Source: JBBQUN01 sp963717115 (GTDB lineage Bacteria; Actinomycetota; Acidimicrobiia; Acidimicrobiales; SZUA-35). From it: 64,000 nucleotides of DNA. A model generated the notes under the pieces. The model saw nothing but the letters and a program-made list of their open reading frames with translations, was not told the DNA's origin and searched no databases. Below, in pieces: positions 21,105-28,578 of the stretch. The stretch spans positions 682,001 to 746,000 of the forward strand of contig CAVQVO010000009.1 in NCBI GenBank assembly GCA_963717115.1. Reading direction: 5' to 3'. The position numbers and the translations under genes were made by a program. Numbering within the stretch: position 1 is the stretch's first letter; each line of letters begins with the position of its first letter.

Positions 21105-21995
21105 TCAGGGGTCGCCGAGCGCCAGCCGGAGCGCCCCGGGTGACGCCTCGAGCCGGATCGGCGCCGCGCCGAACGGTTCGCCGTCTGCCCAGAGTGGCTC
21201 GCTCGTCTCGATCTCGATCCACGGAACCCTCAGCGTGGTCACGGCCGGATGGCGCACGTGGCGGCCGACGAACACCAGCGGCATCACGCGCATCAAGGTT
21301 GCTGCGGGGACGTGCGCGACGATCGTGACGTCGAGCAGGGCGTCGTCGGGGTCGGCGTCGGGACAGATCGCCATCCCACCTCCGAAGTACGGCGTGTTGG
21401 CGACGGCGAAGAAGGCCACGTCCTCTTCGAGTTCGGCCTCGGGCGTCCTCACCCGAACCATGGTCGGAGCGAGCCGGGTCGCCTCGATCGCCGTGGCGAC
21501 GGTGTACTTCGACTGGCCGGGCGGGAAGCGCATCGGGTTGGCGCGGGCGTTGACCCGACCGGAGAACCCGGCGGTGACGACCGATGCCGCCCAACGCCCA
21601 CCATCGCCGGCGATGAGGTCGATCGGTTCGATCGCGCCGAGGAAGGCACGCCGATGGACGGTCGCCGCCTTCCGGTTCGGACGGCCGACACCGGTCCCGA
21701 TCCCGAACCCGCGGGCGAAGTCGTTGCCTGTTCCACTCGGCACGAGGCCGACGTCGATGCCGGATTCGGCCAGCGCCGGCAGGGCTCGGTGGATCAGTCC
21801 GTCACCCCCGACGATGACCAGCCGTTCGATTTCGGGGCGCGCCGCCTCGATGGTGTCGACGATGGTCTCGGGCGTGGGCGACGACAGGACCGTCGTCTCG
21901 AAGCCGAGCGCCTCGGCCGCTGCGACGGCCGCCCGGACGGCCTTGGCTCTCGGGCCGTACGAGTCGGGTCGGGCCAGGAAGTGGATTCGATCCAC
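21105..21995 (-). CDS. Diacylglycerol/sphingosine kinase-family protein
   Basis: Protein of 296 aa. The catalytic domain has IVGGDGLIHRALPAL (the GGDG ATP-binding motif) and GLVPSGTGNDFARGFGI, both diagnostic of lipid kinases of the DagK/YegS group. The second half is the beta-rich domain ending in PLWADGEPFG. It probably phosphorylates diacylglycerol or a related lipid at the membrane. It ends the operon started by the pterin dehydratase fusion at 22688. Confidence 0.88.
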   Translation of the reverse strand: MDRIHFLARPDSYGPRAKAVRAAVAAAEALGFETTVLSSPTPETIVDTIEAARPEIERLVIVGGDGLIHRALPALAESGIDVGLVPSGTGNDFARGFGIGTGVGRPNRKAATVHRRAFLGAIEPIDLIAGDGGRWAASVVTAGFSGRVNARANPMRFPPGQSKYTVATAIEATRLAPTMVRVRTPEAELEEDVAFFAVANTPYFGGGMAICPDADPDDALLDVTIVAHVPAATLMRVMPLVFVGRHVRHPAVTTLRVPWIEIETSEPLWADGEPFGAAPIRLEASPGALRLALGDP

Positions 21996-21998
21996 CGA

Positions 21999-22688
21999 TC
22001 AGTCCCGGTCCTGCCAGGTACAGACACAGGCCTCGTTGCCCTCGGGGTCGGCCAGCACCCAGAAGGCTCGGGCGTACCGATCGGTCAGCAGGACTCCGCC
22101 GGCAGCGAGTGCCGCCTCGACGCGAGCGTCGGCCTCATCGTGGGGGACCGACACGTCGAGATGGATCCGATTGCGCTCGGTGCGGGGTTCGTCCATCTGC
22201 TGGAACCAGAATCCCGGGCCGAGTCGCCGTCGATCGGCGATGTCGTAGACGATGCCGTCGGGACTCGTCGGACGTTCCCGGTAGCCGAGCACGGCCAACC
22301 AGAACGGGCGAACCCGGTCGATGTCGAGCGCATCGATGGCGATCTCGATGCGCTGGGCGGCGACGGGTTCCGAACGCAGTCCCCGTGCTGCCGCCTCGAG
22401 CGAGATGCGCCGGGCCAGGTCGACGTCGAGATCGGTGAGGCCACCGGATCCGTGAGTCGTCAGGAAGACGTGGACCACGCCGGGATAGCGCAGATTCACG
22501 TCGGGATGATGGTCGGCGGTGTCGGCCATCCGGGCGATGTCGACCACGAACTGCGCTGCGGCTGCAAAGGCCGGGCCGTCGTCCGACGGGTCGATGACGA
22601 AGGTGGCCTCGATGGCGCCGAGGAGGTAGCGCCAGTCGGCGAGGTCGAACTCGTCGGCGAAGGTGGATGCGGAGATGCTCGTCGGCAT
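21999..22688 (-). CDS. Pterin-4a-carbinolamine dehydratase fused to a VOC (glyoxalase-like) domain
   Basis: Protein of 229 aa. Residues 1-100 form a pterin carbinolamine dehydratase domain with ADHHPDVNLRYPGVVHVFLTTH (the [E/D]xHHPD motif). Residues 105-229 are a VOC domain: IEIAIDALDIDRVRPFWLAVLGY, HLDVSV and WVLADPEGNEACVC. Such fusions are common in actinobacteria. The dehydratase half would recycle a pterin; the VOC half has an unknown substrate. Three bases separate it from the lipid kinase gene. Confidence 0.85.
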   Translation of the reverse strand: MPTSISASTFADEFDLADWRYLLGAIEATFVIDPSDDGPAFAAAAQFVVDIARMADTADHHPDVNLRYPGVVHVFLTTHGSGGLTDLDVDLARRISLEAAARGLRSEPVAAQRIEIAIDALDIDRVRPFWLAVLGYRERPTSPDGIVYDIADRRRLGPGFWFQQMDEPRTERNRIHLDVSVPHDEADARVEAALAAGGVLLTDRYARAFWVLADPEGNEACVCTWQDRD

Positions 22689-22865
22689 GTCCGGAGGCTA
22701 GTGCCGGACCCCGGCTCGCACCCGAAAGGCTCACCGACCAGCTGGTCGGTCCGGAGCGGACCGTTGGGCCGGCCGACTCCACGGGTGCAGGGCATCGAGG
22801 AGACCCGAGCAGCTGGCGCGACCGAGTGCGCCGGTACCGGCTCCGGGTGGGGCGGTCGGGTGGTT

Positions 22866-23901
22866 TCAGTTGTGGGTGGTTGGTCGGCGGATGCCGGGTT
22901 GGTCGAGGGTGAGTTGGTGGTGCCCTGGTGGCTGACCGCGATCGTGTCCGTGTCCGTGTCGTTCGCCGGGGTCGTGCCGTTCGCCGGGGTCGTGCCGTTC
23001 GCCGGGGTCGTGCCGTTCGCCGGGGTCGTGCCCGTGGTCGTGGGTTGTGGTCGGGGTCGTTGTCGGGTGGTGGGCCGGCACCGGTGGTGCTGAGCGAGTG
23101 GAGGCCGTTGGACGGCTCGCGGGGCGCGGCCTTGTTGGGTGGCCGGTTGGGTGGCCGGAGTCGGGTGGAGCTGTGGGTGGTGCCGTCGGGTCGGGTGGTG
23201 GTGATGGTGTGGTGGGGGTGGAGGTGGAGTTGCCAGTGTTGGTCGTGGATGAGGTGGTGGTGTTGGTTGCAGAGGGGGATGAGGTTGTCGAGGTCGGTTT
23301 GTCCGCCGTGTTCCCAGGGGGTGATGTGGTGGATTTGGCAGTGGTTGAAGGGGGTGTGGCAGTGGGGCCAGGCGCAGCTGCGGTGGATGGTGCGCAGGGC
23401 GGTGCGTTGGGTGTCGGTGGCGGTGCGGTGGCGGCGTCCGACGGCGAGGGGGAGCCCGTTTTGGTCGTGGAGGATTTCTTGGATGAGGGCGTCGCAGCAG
23501 AGTCGGGTGAGGGTGGCGGGGGCGAGGGTTCGTCCGTCGAGGTATTCGGCCGTGCCGGGGGCTGGGTCGGTGGTGTCGTCGTGGAGGGTGTGGTGGTCGA
23601 CGATGACGGTGATGAGGGGGAGGGCGAGGCCGTGGGTGGTTCGGTCGGAGCGGCGGAGGCGTTGGATGAGGGCTTCGGCTCGGAGGTGGTTGTCGTAGCG
23701 GAGGATTCCGGGGTCGGCGGTGGGGGTGGCGGGGGCGGCGTGTTTGCGGGCTTGGACCAGTGACCGCATTTCGGTGTCGAGGGCGGTGGTGAGGATGGAT
23801 CCCCATTCGGGGTCGAGGGTGCCGCGGATGCGGGTCATGCCGTGCCGGTCCTGCCAGATGGAGATCTCGGCGTCGCGTCGTTGGCGTTCTTCGAGCGACA
23901 T
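22866..23901 (-). pseudogene. DUF222/HNH endonuclease gene, C-terminal (HNH) part after an amber codon
   Basis: The segment from ATG 23901 begins MSLEERQRRDAEISIW and continues with GTLDPEWGSILTTALD, the middle of a DUF222 (REP13E12) protein. The HNH domain follows: CAWPHCHTPFNHCQ, IHHITPWEHGG, DNLIPLCNQHHHLIH. After this the frame runs without a stop to 22135 and would overlap the dehydratase fusion, so the true 3' end is unclear. Another frame stops at 22866, which is used here as the likely end. It sits directly after the amber codon at 23905-23907. Confidence 0.6.
22961..23032. repeat. Four perfect 18-bp tandem repeats
   Basis: The unit GTTCGCCGGGGTCGTGCC is present four times without change (22961, 22979, 22997 and 23015). 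It lies in the 3' tail of the HNH gene. In the HNH frame it codes for a repeated Arg/Pro/Thr hexapeptide; in the frame that stops at 22866 it codes for a His-Asp-Pro-Gly-Glu-Arg hexapeptide. Confidence 0.95.
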
Positions 23902-23904
23902 TCC

Positions 23905-24381
23905 CTACTCGGTCATGGCTTGGCGCACGAGGTGGTCGAGTTCGCGACCGAACCGGTCGGGGGGCAGGCGGGCGGCGAGGTCGGCGAGGCGGGTGTCGTG
24001 GGCTGCGAACCGGGTTCGTTGGGTGGGGTCGGTGAGTCGGTGGAGGGCGGCGGCGATGGCGTCGACGTTCTCGGTTCGGGCGTCACCGGCTTGGATCGAG
24101 GAACCCAGCGTCGTCAACTCGCGGGTGGTGTCGTGGCGGCGTAGGGCGTTGCGGGCGGCACGGGTGGAGGTGTCGCCGGCGTTGGTGAGGATCTCGACCG
24201 CTGGTGGGGCGGTGCCGGTGGCGGCGTGGCGGGTGGCGGCGGCGGTGAGGCGGTCTTCGTGGGCCGCCAGTAACCGTCGGCACCGGTGCAGCCCGGCGAC
24301 CAGCGAGGTGACCTGGTCGAGCGTGGCGGTGCCGGGATCGAAGCCCTGCATCGCTTGTTCGAACTCGGTCAACGTCGTCAT
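23905..24381 (-). pseudogene. DUF222 N-terminal part, cut by an in-frame amber codon
   Basis: From ATG 24381 a frame of 158 codons gives the helical N-terminal DUF222 domain (LHRCRRLLAAHEDRLTAAATRH, LADLAARLPPDRFGRELDHLVRQAMTE). It ends in TAG at 23905-23907. GGA and an ATG in the same frame then continue the same domain. In intact relatives these parts are one protein, so the gene looks broken by one nonsense change. A farther upstream start at 24549 is not supported. Confidence 0.7.
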
Positions 24382-24529
24382 ACGAACAACTGTACCCACC
24401 GGGTGTGACACTGGGTAACAACAACGCCGTTGACCGAAGTTCGACAGCGCGAACCGACCTTCGACGGGACCGAGGAAGCAGCAACCGATAGGGTCGAATC
24501 GCAGCAGCAGAGAGGGACGGATCGCCGCC

Positions 24530-24778
24530 ATGGACGGACACGAACTCATCCATCAGGTCGCCTCGATCTGCTCGCACGACGAGGCCTACGCCTGGGAGGT
24601 CCTGCCGGCCCTCGCCGGCGAGACCATCGCGACCGGGGACCCGACGTCGATCAGCGAGCTGGCCGACATCCTGTCCCGCCACGTCTTCGAGCAACGCCCG
24701 CACGCCAATGTTGCCAACGCCACGCTGGCGATGATCCGCACCCACACCATCGCCAGCAAGGCCCACTGGAACCATTGA
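24530..24778 (+). CDS. Small hypothetical protein (82 aa)
   Basis: Acidic, Ala- and His-rich helical protein of 82 aa (MDGHELIHQVASICSHDEAY...). AGAGAGGGACGG about 12-20 nt upstream may serve as the ribosome site. Codon use matches the core genes. No known domain is recognised. It lies between the DUF222 gene start and the tRNA-Arg. Confidence 0.55.
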   Translation: MDGHELIHQVASICSHDEAYAWEVLPALAGETIATGDPTSISELADILSRHVFEQRPHANVANATLAMIRTHTIASKAHWNH

Positions 24779-24898
24779 CCGCCTTTCCCCGGTTCGCCGT
24801 GCTCGAGCAAACCGGGCGGACCCGGAGCGGGCCGCGCCGATTCGGCAGAGGTTTCGTATGCTCGTAGTCCCGCGTCGCCATCGAAGGATCGGGACCCC

Positions 24899-24970
24899 GC
24901 CCCCGTAGCTCAGTGGATAGAGCATCGGTTTCCTAAACCGTGAGCGCAAGTTCGATTCTTGCCGGGGGCG
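24899..24970 (+). tRNA. tRNA-Arg (anticodon CCT)
   Basis: The acceptor stem pairs GCCCCCG (24899-24905) with CGGGGGC (24963-24969). The D-arm has GCTCAGTGGATAGAGC. The anticodon loop TTCCTAA (24930-24936) gives CCT, so Arg. The T-arm is GCAAG-TTCGATT-CTTGC. CCA is not encoded in the normal place. tRNA-Arg genes of this type are common integration sites for mobile elements, and accessory DNA starts just downstream. Confidence 0.93.
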
Positions 24971-25070
24971 CCCAGCGGAAATGTCTCTCTACCAGGGAAA
25001 ACACTCCGAACTACTCGTCCGCCCAGTGCCGTCGAGTGGTGCCGAATACCGGCTTGTAGCCCTGAGTTCT

Positions 25071-25098
25071 GGGTACTCTCTGGGTACAGAGTGGGTAC
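25071..25098. repeat. Three GGGTAC hexamers at exact 11-bp spacing
   Basis: GGGTAC begins at 25071, 25082 and 25093, so the three sites lie on one face of the helix. This is the layout of arm-type integrase sites. It lies about 100 bp past the tRNA-Arg 3' end and may be the left attachment region of an integrated element. Confidence 0.6.
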
Positions 25099-25187
25099 AA
25101 CCCACAAAAGTCACCGAGAAGCTCCTCGCATCTCGACGCAGGAACCGCCGGGCAACGGCATCACTCGCCGAGGGCTCGTCTGAAGGG

Positions 25188-25856
25188 CTACTGCTCGGAT
25201 CGATAGCCGCGGTCGGCGAGCCAGACCCGAGCTCGACCCAAGCGAGCATCGTCACGGAACCGATGCCAACGCGTGTACTCGCCCTCGTACCGACTCAGCT
25301 CACGTTGAAACCGCCGAAACGCACCACGTCCGACAAGCGCATCAGTGAGGCGCCCTGCGATATCCGGATGATCGATGGACGCAACGAACCGCTGCATGTC
25401 GCCGTACCCGGGCCTCGATCCCAACCCGACCACCGGCAACCAACGATCCGAGTCGGCGTCGAAGTCGTCAGGACCCTGATCGAAGTCGAACAGCTCCCCC
25501 GGCCAGACCGTCCCATCGGCCATGTCGAGATACGACGCACGTCCACCGGACTGATCAAGAGCATCGCCCAGTTGGTCGAGTTCGACCGGCAGCAGAATCA
25601 GATCCGATGTGGTTCGGCTCGAGTAGTGCTCGAGTTCGGCAATGAGTTCAGCGTCGCCAGTCCAGCCCCGCTCACCCAACGCATCGACGACCAGACCAGC
25701 GATCGCGACGAGGGCCTCCGAGCGTTCGACGCCCAGGATGGCACTACCAGCGTGCTGGAGACCATCGACAGGAACACTGCCGGACAACGCAGCTTCGACC
25801 GCCGGCCTATCAGCGCCCGCGATACGGAGCTGCTTCGTCCAGACGTCACGACTCAT
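25188..25856 (-). CDS. UPF0158-family protein
   Basis: Protein of about 222 aa from ATG 25856; an upstream start at 25901 adds 15 residues. The family pattern is clear in the second half: ASYLDMADGTVWPGELFDFD, then SRPGYGDMQRFVASIDHPDIAGRLTDAL and GRGAFRRFQRELSRYEGEYTRWHRFRDD, then a C-terminal RARVWLADRGY. UPF0158 proteins are found in many bacteria, and no biochemical function is known. It is the first gene of the accessory block. Confidence 0.75.
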   Translation of the reverse strand: MSRDVWTKQLRIAGADRPAVEAALSGSVPVDGLQHAGSAILGVERSEALVAIAGLVVDALGERGWTGDAELIAELEHYSSRTTSDLILLPVELDQLGDALDQSGGRASYLDMADGTVWPGELFDFDQGPDDFDADSDRWLPVVGLGSRPGYGDMQRFVASIDHPDIAGRLTDALVGRGAFRRFQRELSRYEGEYTRWHRFRDDARLGRARVWLADRGYRSEQ

Positions 25857-25904
25857 CGACCTCTCCTCTCTCCACCGACAAGCCAACCCTAGATCTGACA
25901 CCGC

Positions 25905-26456
25905 CCGGAAGGCGGCGAGCGATCACCCATGTAACCGGCGATCGGGGATGGGTTGCCAGGAGAAGGCTTGGAGGATTAGGGGATACTCGCTGAACTTGAC
26001 GCCCACAGCGCCACAAGGGTCGCCGTGCCAGAAGCGACGGTCGATGACCGGCATATCATCGGCGGACGGCGAACTGGGCGCATGCTTGGTCGGCGGCGTT
26101 CTCCGTGCAAATTCGCCATGGACCTTCGCTGATGTCGTCCGGTAGCAGGAAGCCATCTGGACCTGGACCCTCGACGCCGTAGTCGTCGCAGCCGCTGTTC
26201 TCGTCGATCGAGAAGGCAAGAGCGCGCCCCGAGCGGCCGTCGAGCACGCCCGAAGCAAGCGCTGCCGCGACCGGTGTTGGCCCGGAGATATCTCAGCACG
26301 CTGCGAGTCAGATCGTGACCAGGGACTTCCGAAATGCCCGATGTTGGGCGCTCCTGACGACTGGCGACTTGGACATTCTTCCGGCCCTTGTTCGGCGCGT
26401 ACGGTGGCACCTGATTGCTGCTGTCTGGGTAGGGAACCTCGGCGGCTTGCGCTGCT
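25905..26456. other. Intergenic stretch with a possible gene relic
   Basis: No complete gene is convincing here. On the minus strand (26056-26300) a short frame codes for GRSGRALAFSIDENSGCDDYG... ending CAQFAVRR, which looks like the C-terminal end of a secreted protein. An upstream stop near 26300 and a possible continuation in another frame suggest a decayed gene. A repeat shared with 43028 begins at about 25922. Confidence 0.35.
25922..25963. repeat. Left copy of a GATCACCCxTGTAxCCGGCGATC repeat
   Basis: GATCACCCATGTAACCGGCGATC followed by TGGGTTGCCAGG aligns with 43028-43090 (GATCACCCGTGTAGCCGGCGATC, then TGGTTGCCGGG) in the same orientation. The two copies stand near the two ends of the accessory block. 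Confidence 0.55.
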
Positions 26457-27026
26457 TCAGTCACCCGGGTCGGCGGTGGCCGTGGTGACCGGGTACTTGG
26501 GGGGGCTTTCACGGAACGAGCCACTCTGGTAGTCGTCGAGCCTGATGTAGCCGTATTCCGGAATCATGTAGCCGACGAGGTTACCGTCGATATCCACGAC
26601 GGCCTCTCGTTCATCCGGCTGGGTGCTTGGCTCGCCGAGATAGCTGGCCAAGAAGGTTTCCTTGGTGATGTAGCCCACTAGCGCGCCGTTGGGACCGGCC
26701 ACTGGGATGAGGTCCGGCACCTTTGTCTCATCGATCGTGCCGTCGCTTCTGAACATCTCTTCTGGATCAACCGGTCCGACACTCGAGGGGGTGGTGGACG
26801 CCGTTGCGGTTGTGGTGGTTGGTAGGTCGGCGGTGGCGATCGCCTGTGGCGATGTGCGGTTGCTCGATGCGATGAAGAACACGGCGGCGCAGGCAGCCGC
26901 GGTGGCGAGTACCCAGCCGACCCGGTGACTGGTTGACACGGGTCCCGGCTCGGCGAGCCGGTATTGATAGTGGCGCCGAATCCGGGCTTCGATCGGCTGG
27001 TTCGAGTACTCACGGGTACTTGTCAT
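26457..27026 (-). CDS. Single-pass membrane protein, partner of the ECF sigma factor
   Basis: Protein of 189 aa. A cytoplasmic N-terminal part of about 37 residues is followed by one membrane helix (VGWVLATAAACAAVFFIASS) and a Thr/Pro-rich linker. The outer domain contains two similar copies of a short motif: PNGALVGYITKETFL and IDGNLVGYMIPEYGYI. The start overlaps the sigma factor stop by 4 bp. The layout suits an anti-sigma or sensor role, but no zinc anti-sigma motif is visible. Confidence 0.7.
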   Translation of the reverse strand: MTSTREYSNQPIEARIRRHYQYRLAEPGPVSTSHRVGWVLATAAACAAVFFIASSNRTSPQAIATADLPTTTTATASTTPSSVGPVDPEEMFRSDGTIDETKVPDLIPVAGPNGALVGYITKETFLASYLGEPSTQPDEREAVVDIDGNLVGYMIPEYGYIRLDDYQSGSFRESPPKYPVTTATADPGD

Positions 27027-27493
27027 TCGTTGGTCTCCAGTTGTGCCTTCAGGGTCCGTAATGCCCGTGCCAGGTGGGTGTTGACCGTGCTCTCGCTCAA
27101 GGCGAGCGTTTCAGCGATGGCGGGAACGGTCATGTCGAGGGCGTAGCGCAGAGCGACACAGATCTGCTGCTGCTGGGACAGGGTCTCGATGGCGGTCTGC
27201 AGGTCGTGATCCTCGTACCGGTCGTACACCGGCCGCACTGACGCCCAGGCCAGCCAACGCGGTACTGGTCGTCGTCTCCGGCGGTGCTGGATCGTTGTCA
27301 CCATGTAGCCCAGAGGGTTCTCCACCCGTGGGGGTTTCGCCTGCCGGTTTGCCAACGCCGCGAACGCGTCTTGAGCTGCATCGTCGGGGTCTCGATGCCC
27401 CACCGCGCGGGCGTACCGGCGAAGCCAGTCAAGGTTGCGTCGGTAAAGATCCTCCAGTGTCTCCTCCGGAGGGCGAATGCCTGTCGAGTCCAT
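27023..27493 (-). CDS. ECF-family RNA polymerase sigma factor
   Basis: Protein of 156 aa. Region 2 has LYRRNLDWLRRYARAVGHRDPDDAAQDAF; the DPDDAAQDAF motif is the -10-recognition helix start. Region 4 has QQQQICVALRYALDMTVPAIAETLALSESTVNTHL, the helix-turn-helix for the -35 element. It is co-transcribed with the membrane protein at 26457. It should redirect RNA polymerase under an outside signal. Target promoters cannot be inferred. Confidence 0.85.
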   Translation of the reverse strand: MDSTGIRPPEETLEDLYRRNLDWLRRYARAVGHRDPDDAAQDAFAALANRQAKPPRVENPLGYMVTTIQHRRRRRPVPRWLAWASVRPVYDRYEDHDLQTAIETLSQQQQICVALRYALDMTVPAIAETLALSESTVNTHLARALRTLKAQLETNE

Positions 27494-27621
27494 TTCCCCG
27501 CCCGTCTGCTCATGCTCTTTCAGAGTACGAGCGCGTCACCGCCTCAAACCTCGACACGACCGACACGTTCTATCGACAAGCGCCGGACGCTAGCGATGAG
27601 CCGCTAAACGAGGGAGCCCGC

Positions 27622-27876
27622 TCAGTTAGACGACGGTTCGCTCGGCGAGCCAAGCAACGCGGAACCGCAGGCGCCGCAGAACCGGGCCCGGTCCATCAAG
27701 GTGCTGCCACAGTGGGAGCAGAACGCAGCCGAGGCGGGCAGGCCAGGGGGCGGAGGCGGTCCGGGTCGTCGGAGGGCCAACCGGACCGCGGCGAACACGA
27801 TCAGACCGAGCGCAGCCGCCGGGACCGCCCAGATGAAGACGATCATCACCAACTCGATCGGTCCCATCCCGCCCAC
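27622..27876 (-). CDS. Small membrane protein with C-terminal zinc ribbon
   Basis: Protein of 84 aa. An N-terminal membrane helix (LVMIVFIWAVPAAALGLIVFAAVRLAL) is followed by a Pro-rich hinge and a zinc ribbon with two CxxC pairs: FCSHCGSTLMDRARFCGACG. This is the common 'zinc-ribbon domain-containing' small membrane protein. Function unknown. Confidence 0.75.
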   Translation of the reverse strand: MGGMGPIELVMIVFIWAVPAAALGLIVFAAVRLALRRPGPPPPPGLPASAAFCSHCGSTLMDRARFCGACGSALLGSPSEPSSN

Positions 27877-27962
27877 GCTTCACCGTCCTCGAGTTCCGAT
27901 GTCACCCAAACAATAGCGGGGTCACAGCTGCCGCAGCATGTCCGCGTAGCCCATTCCACGGC

Positions 27963-27978
27963 CGCCTGTATGGGGCAG
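27963..27978 (+). repeat. Copy of the GAGCGGTATGGGGCA-type intergenic motif
   Basis: CGCCTGTATGGGGCAG, 188 bp before the interrupted lipoprotein gene. It matches the motif at 33709 at most positions. Confidence 0.45.
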
Positions 27979-28165
27979 TCGAGTCGAGATGCGATCGGTG
28001 CACTATGGGACATTCAGGCTCAGCGGGGCATCTTCAGATTTTCTATGGATGGCCCTCTCGTCGTCGTAACGCCGCTTGCCGTCTTGCCGATAGGTGTGGT
28101 GTGGTGAACCAAGGATTCGAAGCTGGCGGCGCGATGATCCCCTGTTGCGTGAGCGGGGATCGTTG

Positions 28166-28578
28166 ATGCGCAGGCACATGTCAAGTTCCCACCGAGCAGC
28201 ACCGTCGACGCCAGATCACGTGAGGCGTTGGTCGCTCCGGTCGGCATCCGTCGCACTGGTGATGATCATCGTCGCAGCCGCTGGATGTTCCGAGCCCGAG
28301 TCACCCGAGGCAGCGGCATCGTCAACACCTTCTGAGCAGGTGCCATCGGCCGAAACGTCACCAGACCCCACGACTACCAGTCTCGCCGCGACAACCACCG
28401 AACCGATTCCGCCGCTCTGCGAAGACTGGACTTCCAAGCCGTCGAATATCGACCAAGCATTCGAGCCCGGCATGACCCGACATCTAGCGATGACCCTCAG
28501 GACCGATTTCTTCGACCCTCAAGCCGCCGTGGATCCGTCCGCGTACCAGCTTCTGCCGATGCAGATCACAACAGCGGT
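28166..28578 (+). pseudogene. Lipoprotein gene, 5' part, interrupted by an IS256-type element
   Basis: The protein starts MRRHMSSSHR and has a lipoprotein signal peptide (SVALVMIIVAAAGC, lipobox ending at Cys-41), then a Ser/Thr/Pro-rich linker and the sequence CEDWTSKPSNIDQAF. At 28578 the coding sequence is cut by the insertion. When the IS and one copy of the 8-bp duplication are removed, the frame continues exactly at 29972 and ends at 30719, for a protein of 386 aa. Function unknown. Confidence 0.8.
28571..28578. repeat. Left target-site duplication ACAGCGGT
   Basis: Eight bases identical to 29964-29971, directly flanking the insertion sequence. Eight or nine bases is the usual duplication length of the IS256 family. 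Confidence 0.85.

Noticed and set aside
22135..22865. Extension of the HNH frame to 22135
   Set aside because: It would overlap the pterin dehydratase/VOC gene by about 550 bp and has only Arg/Pro-rich sequence.
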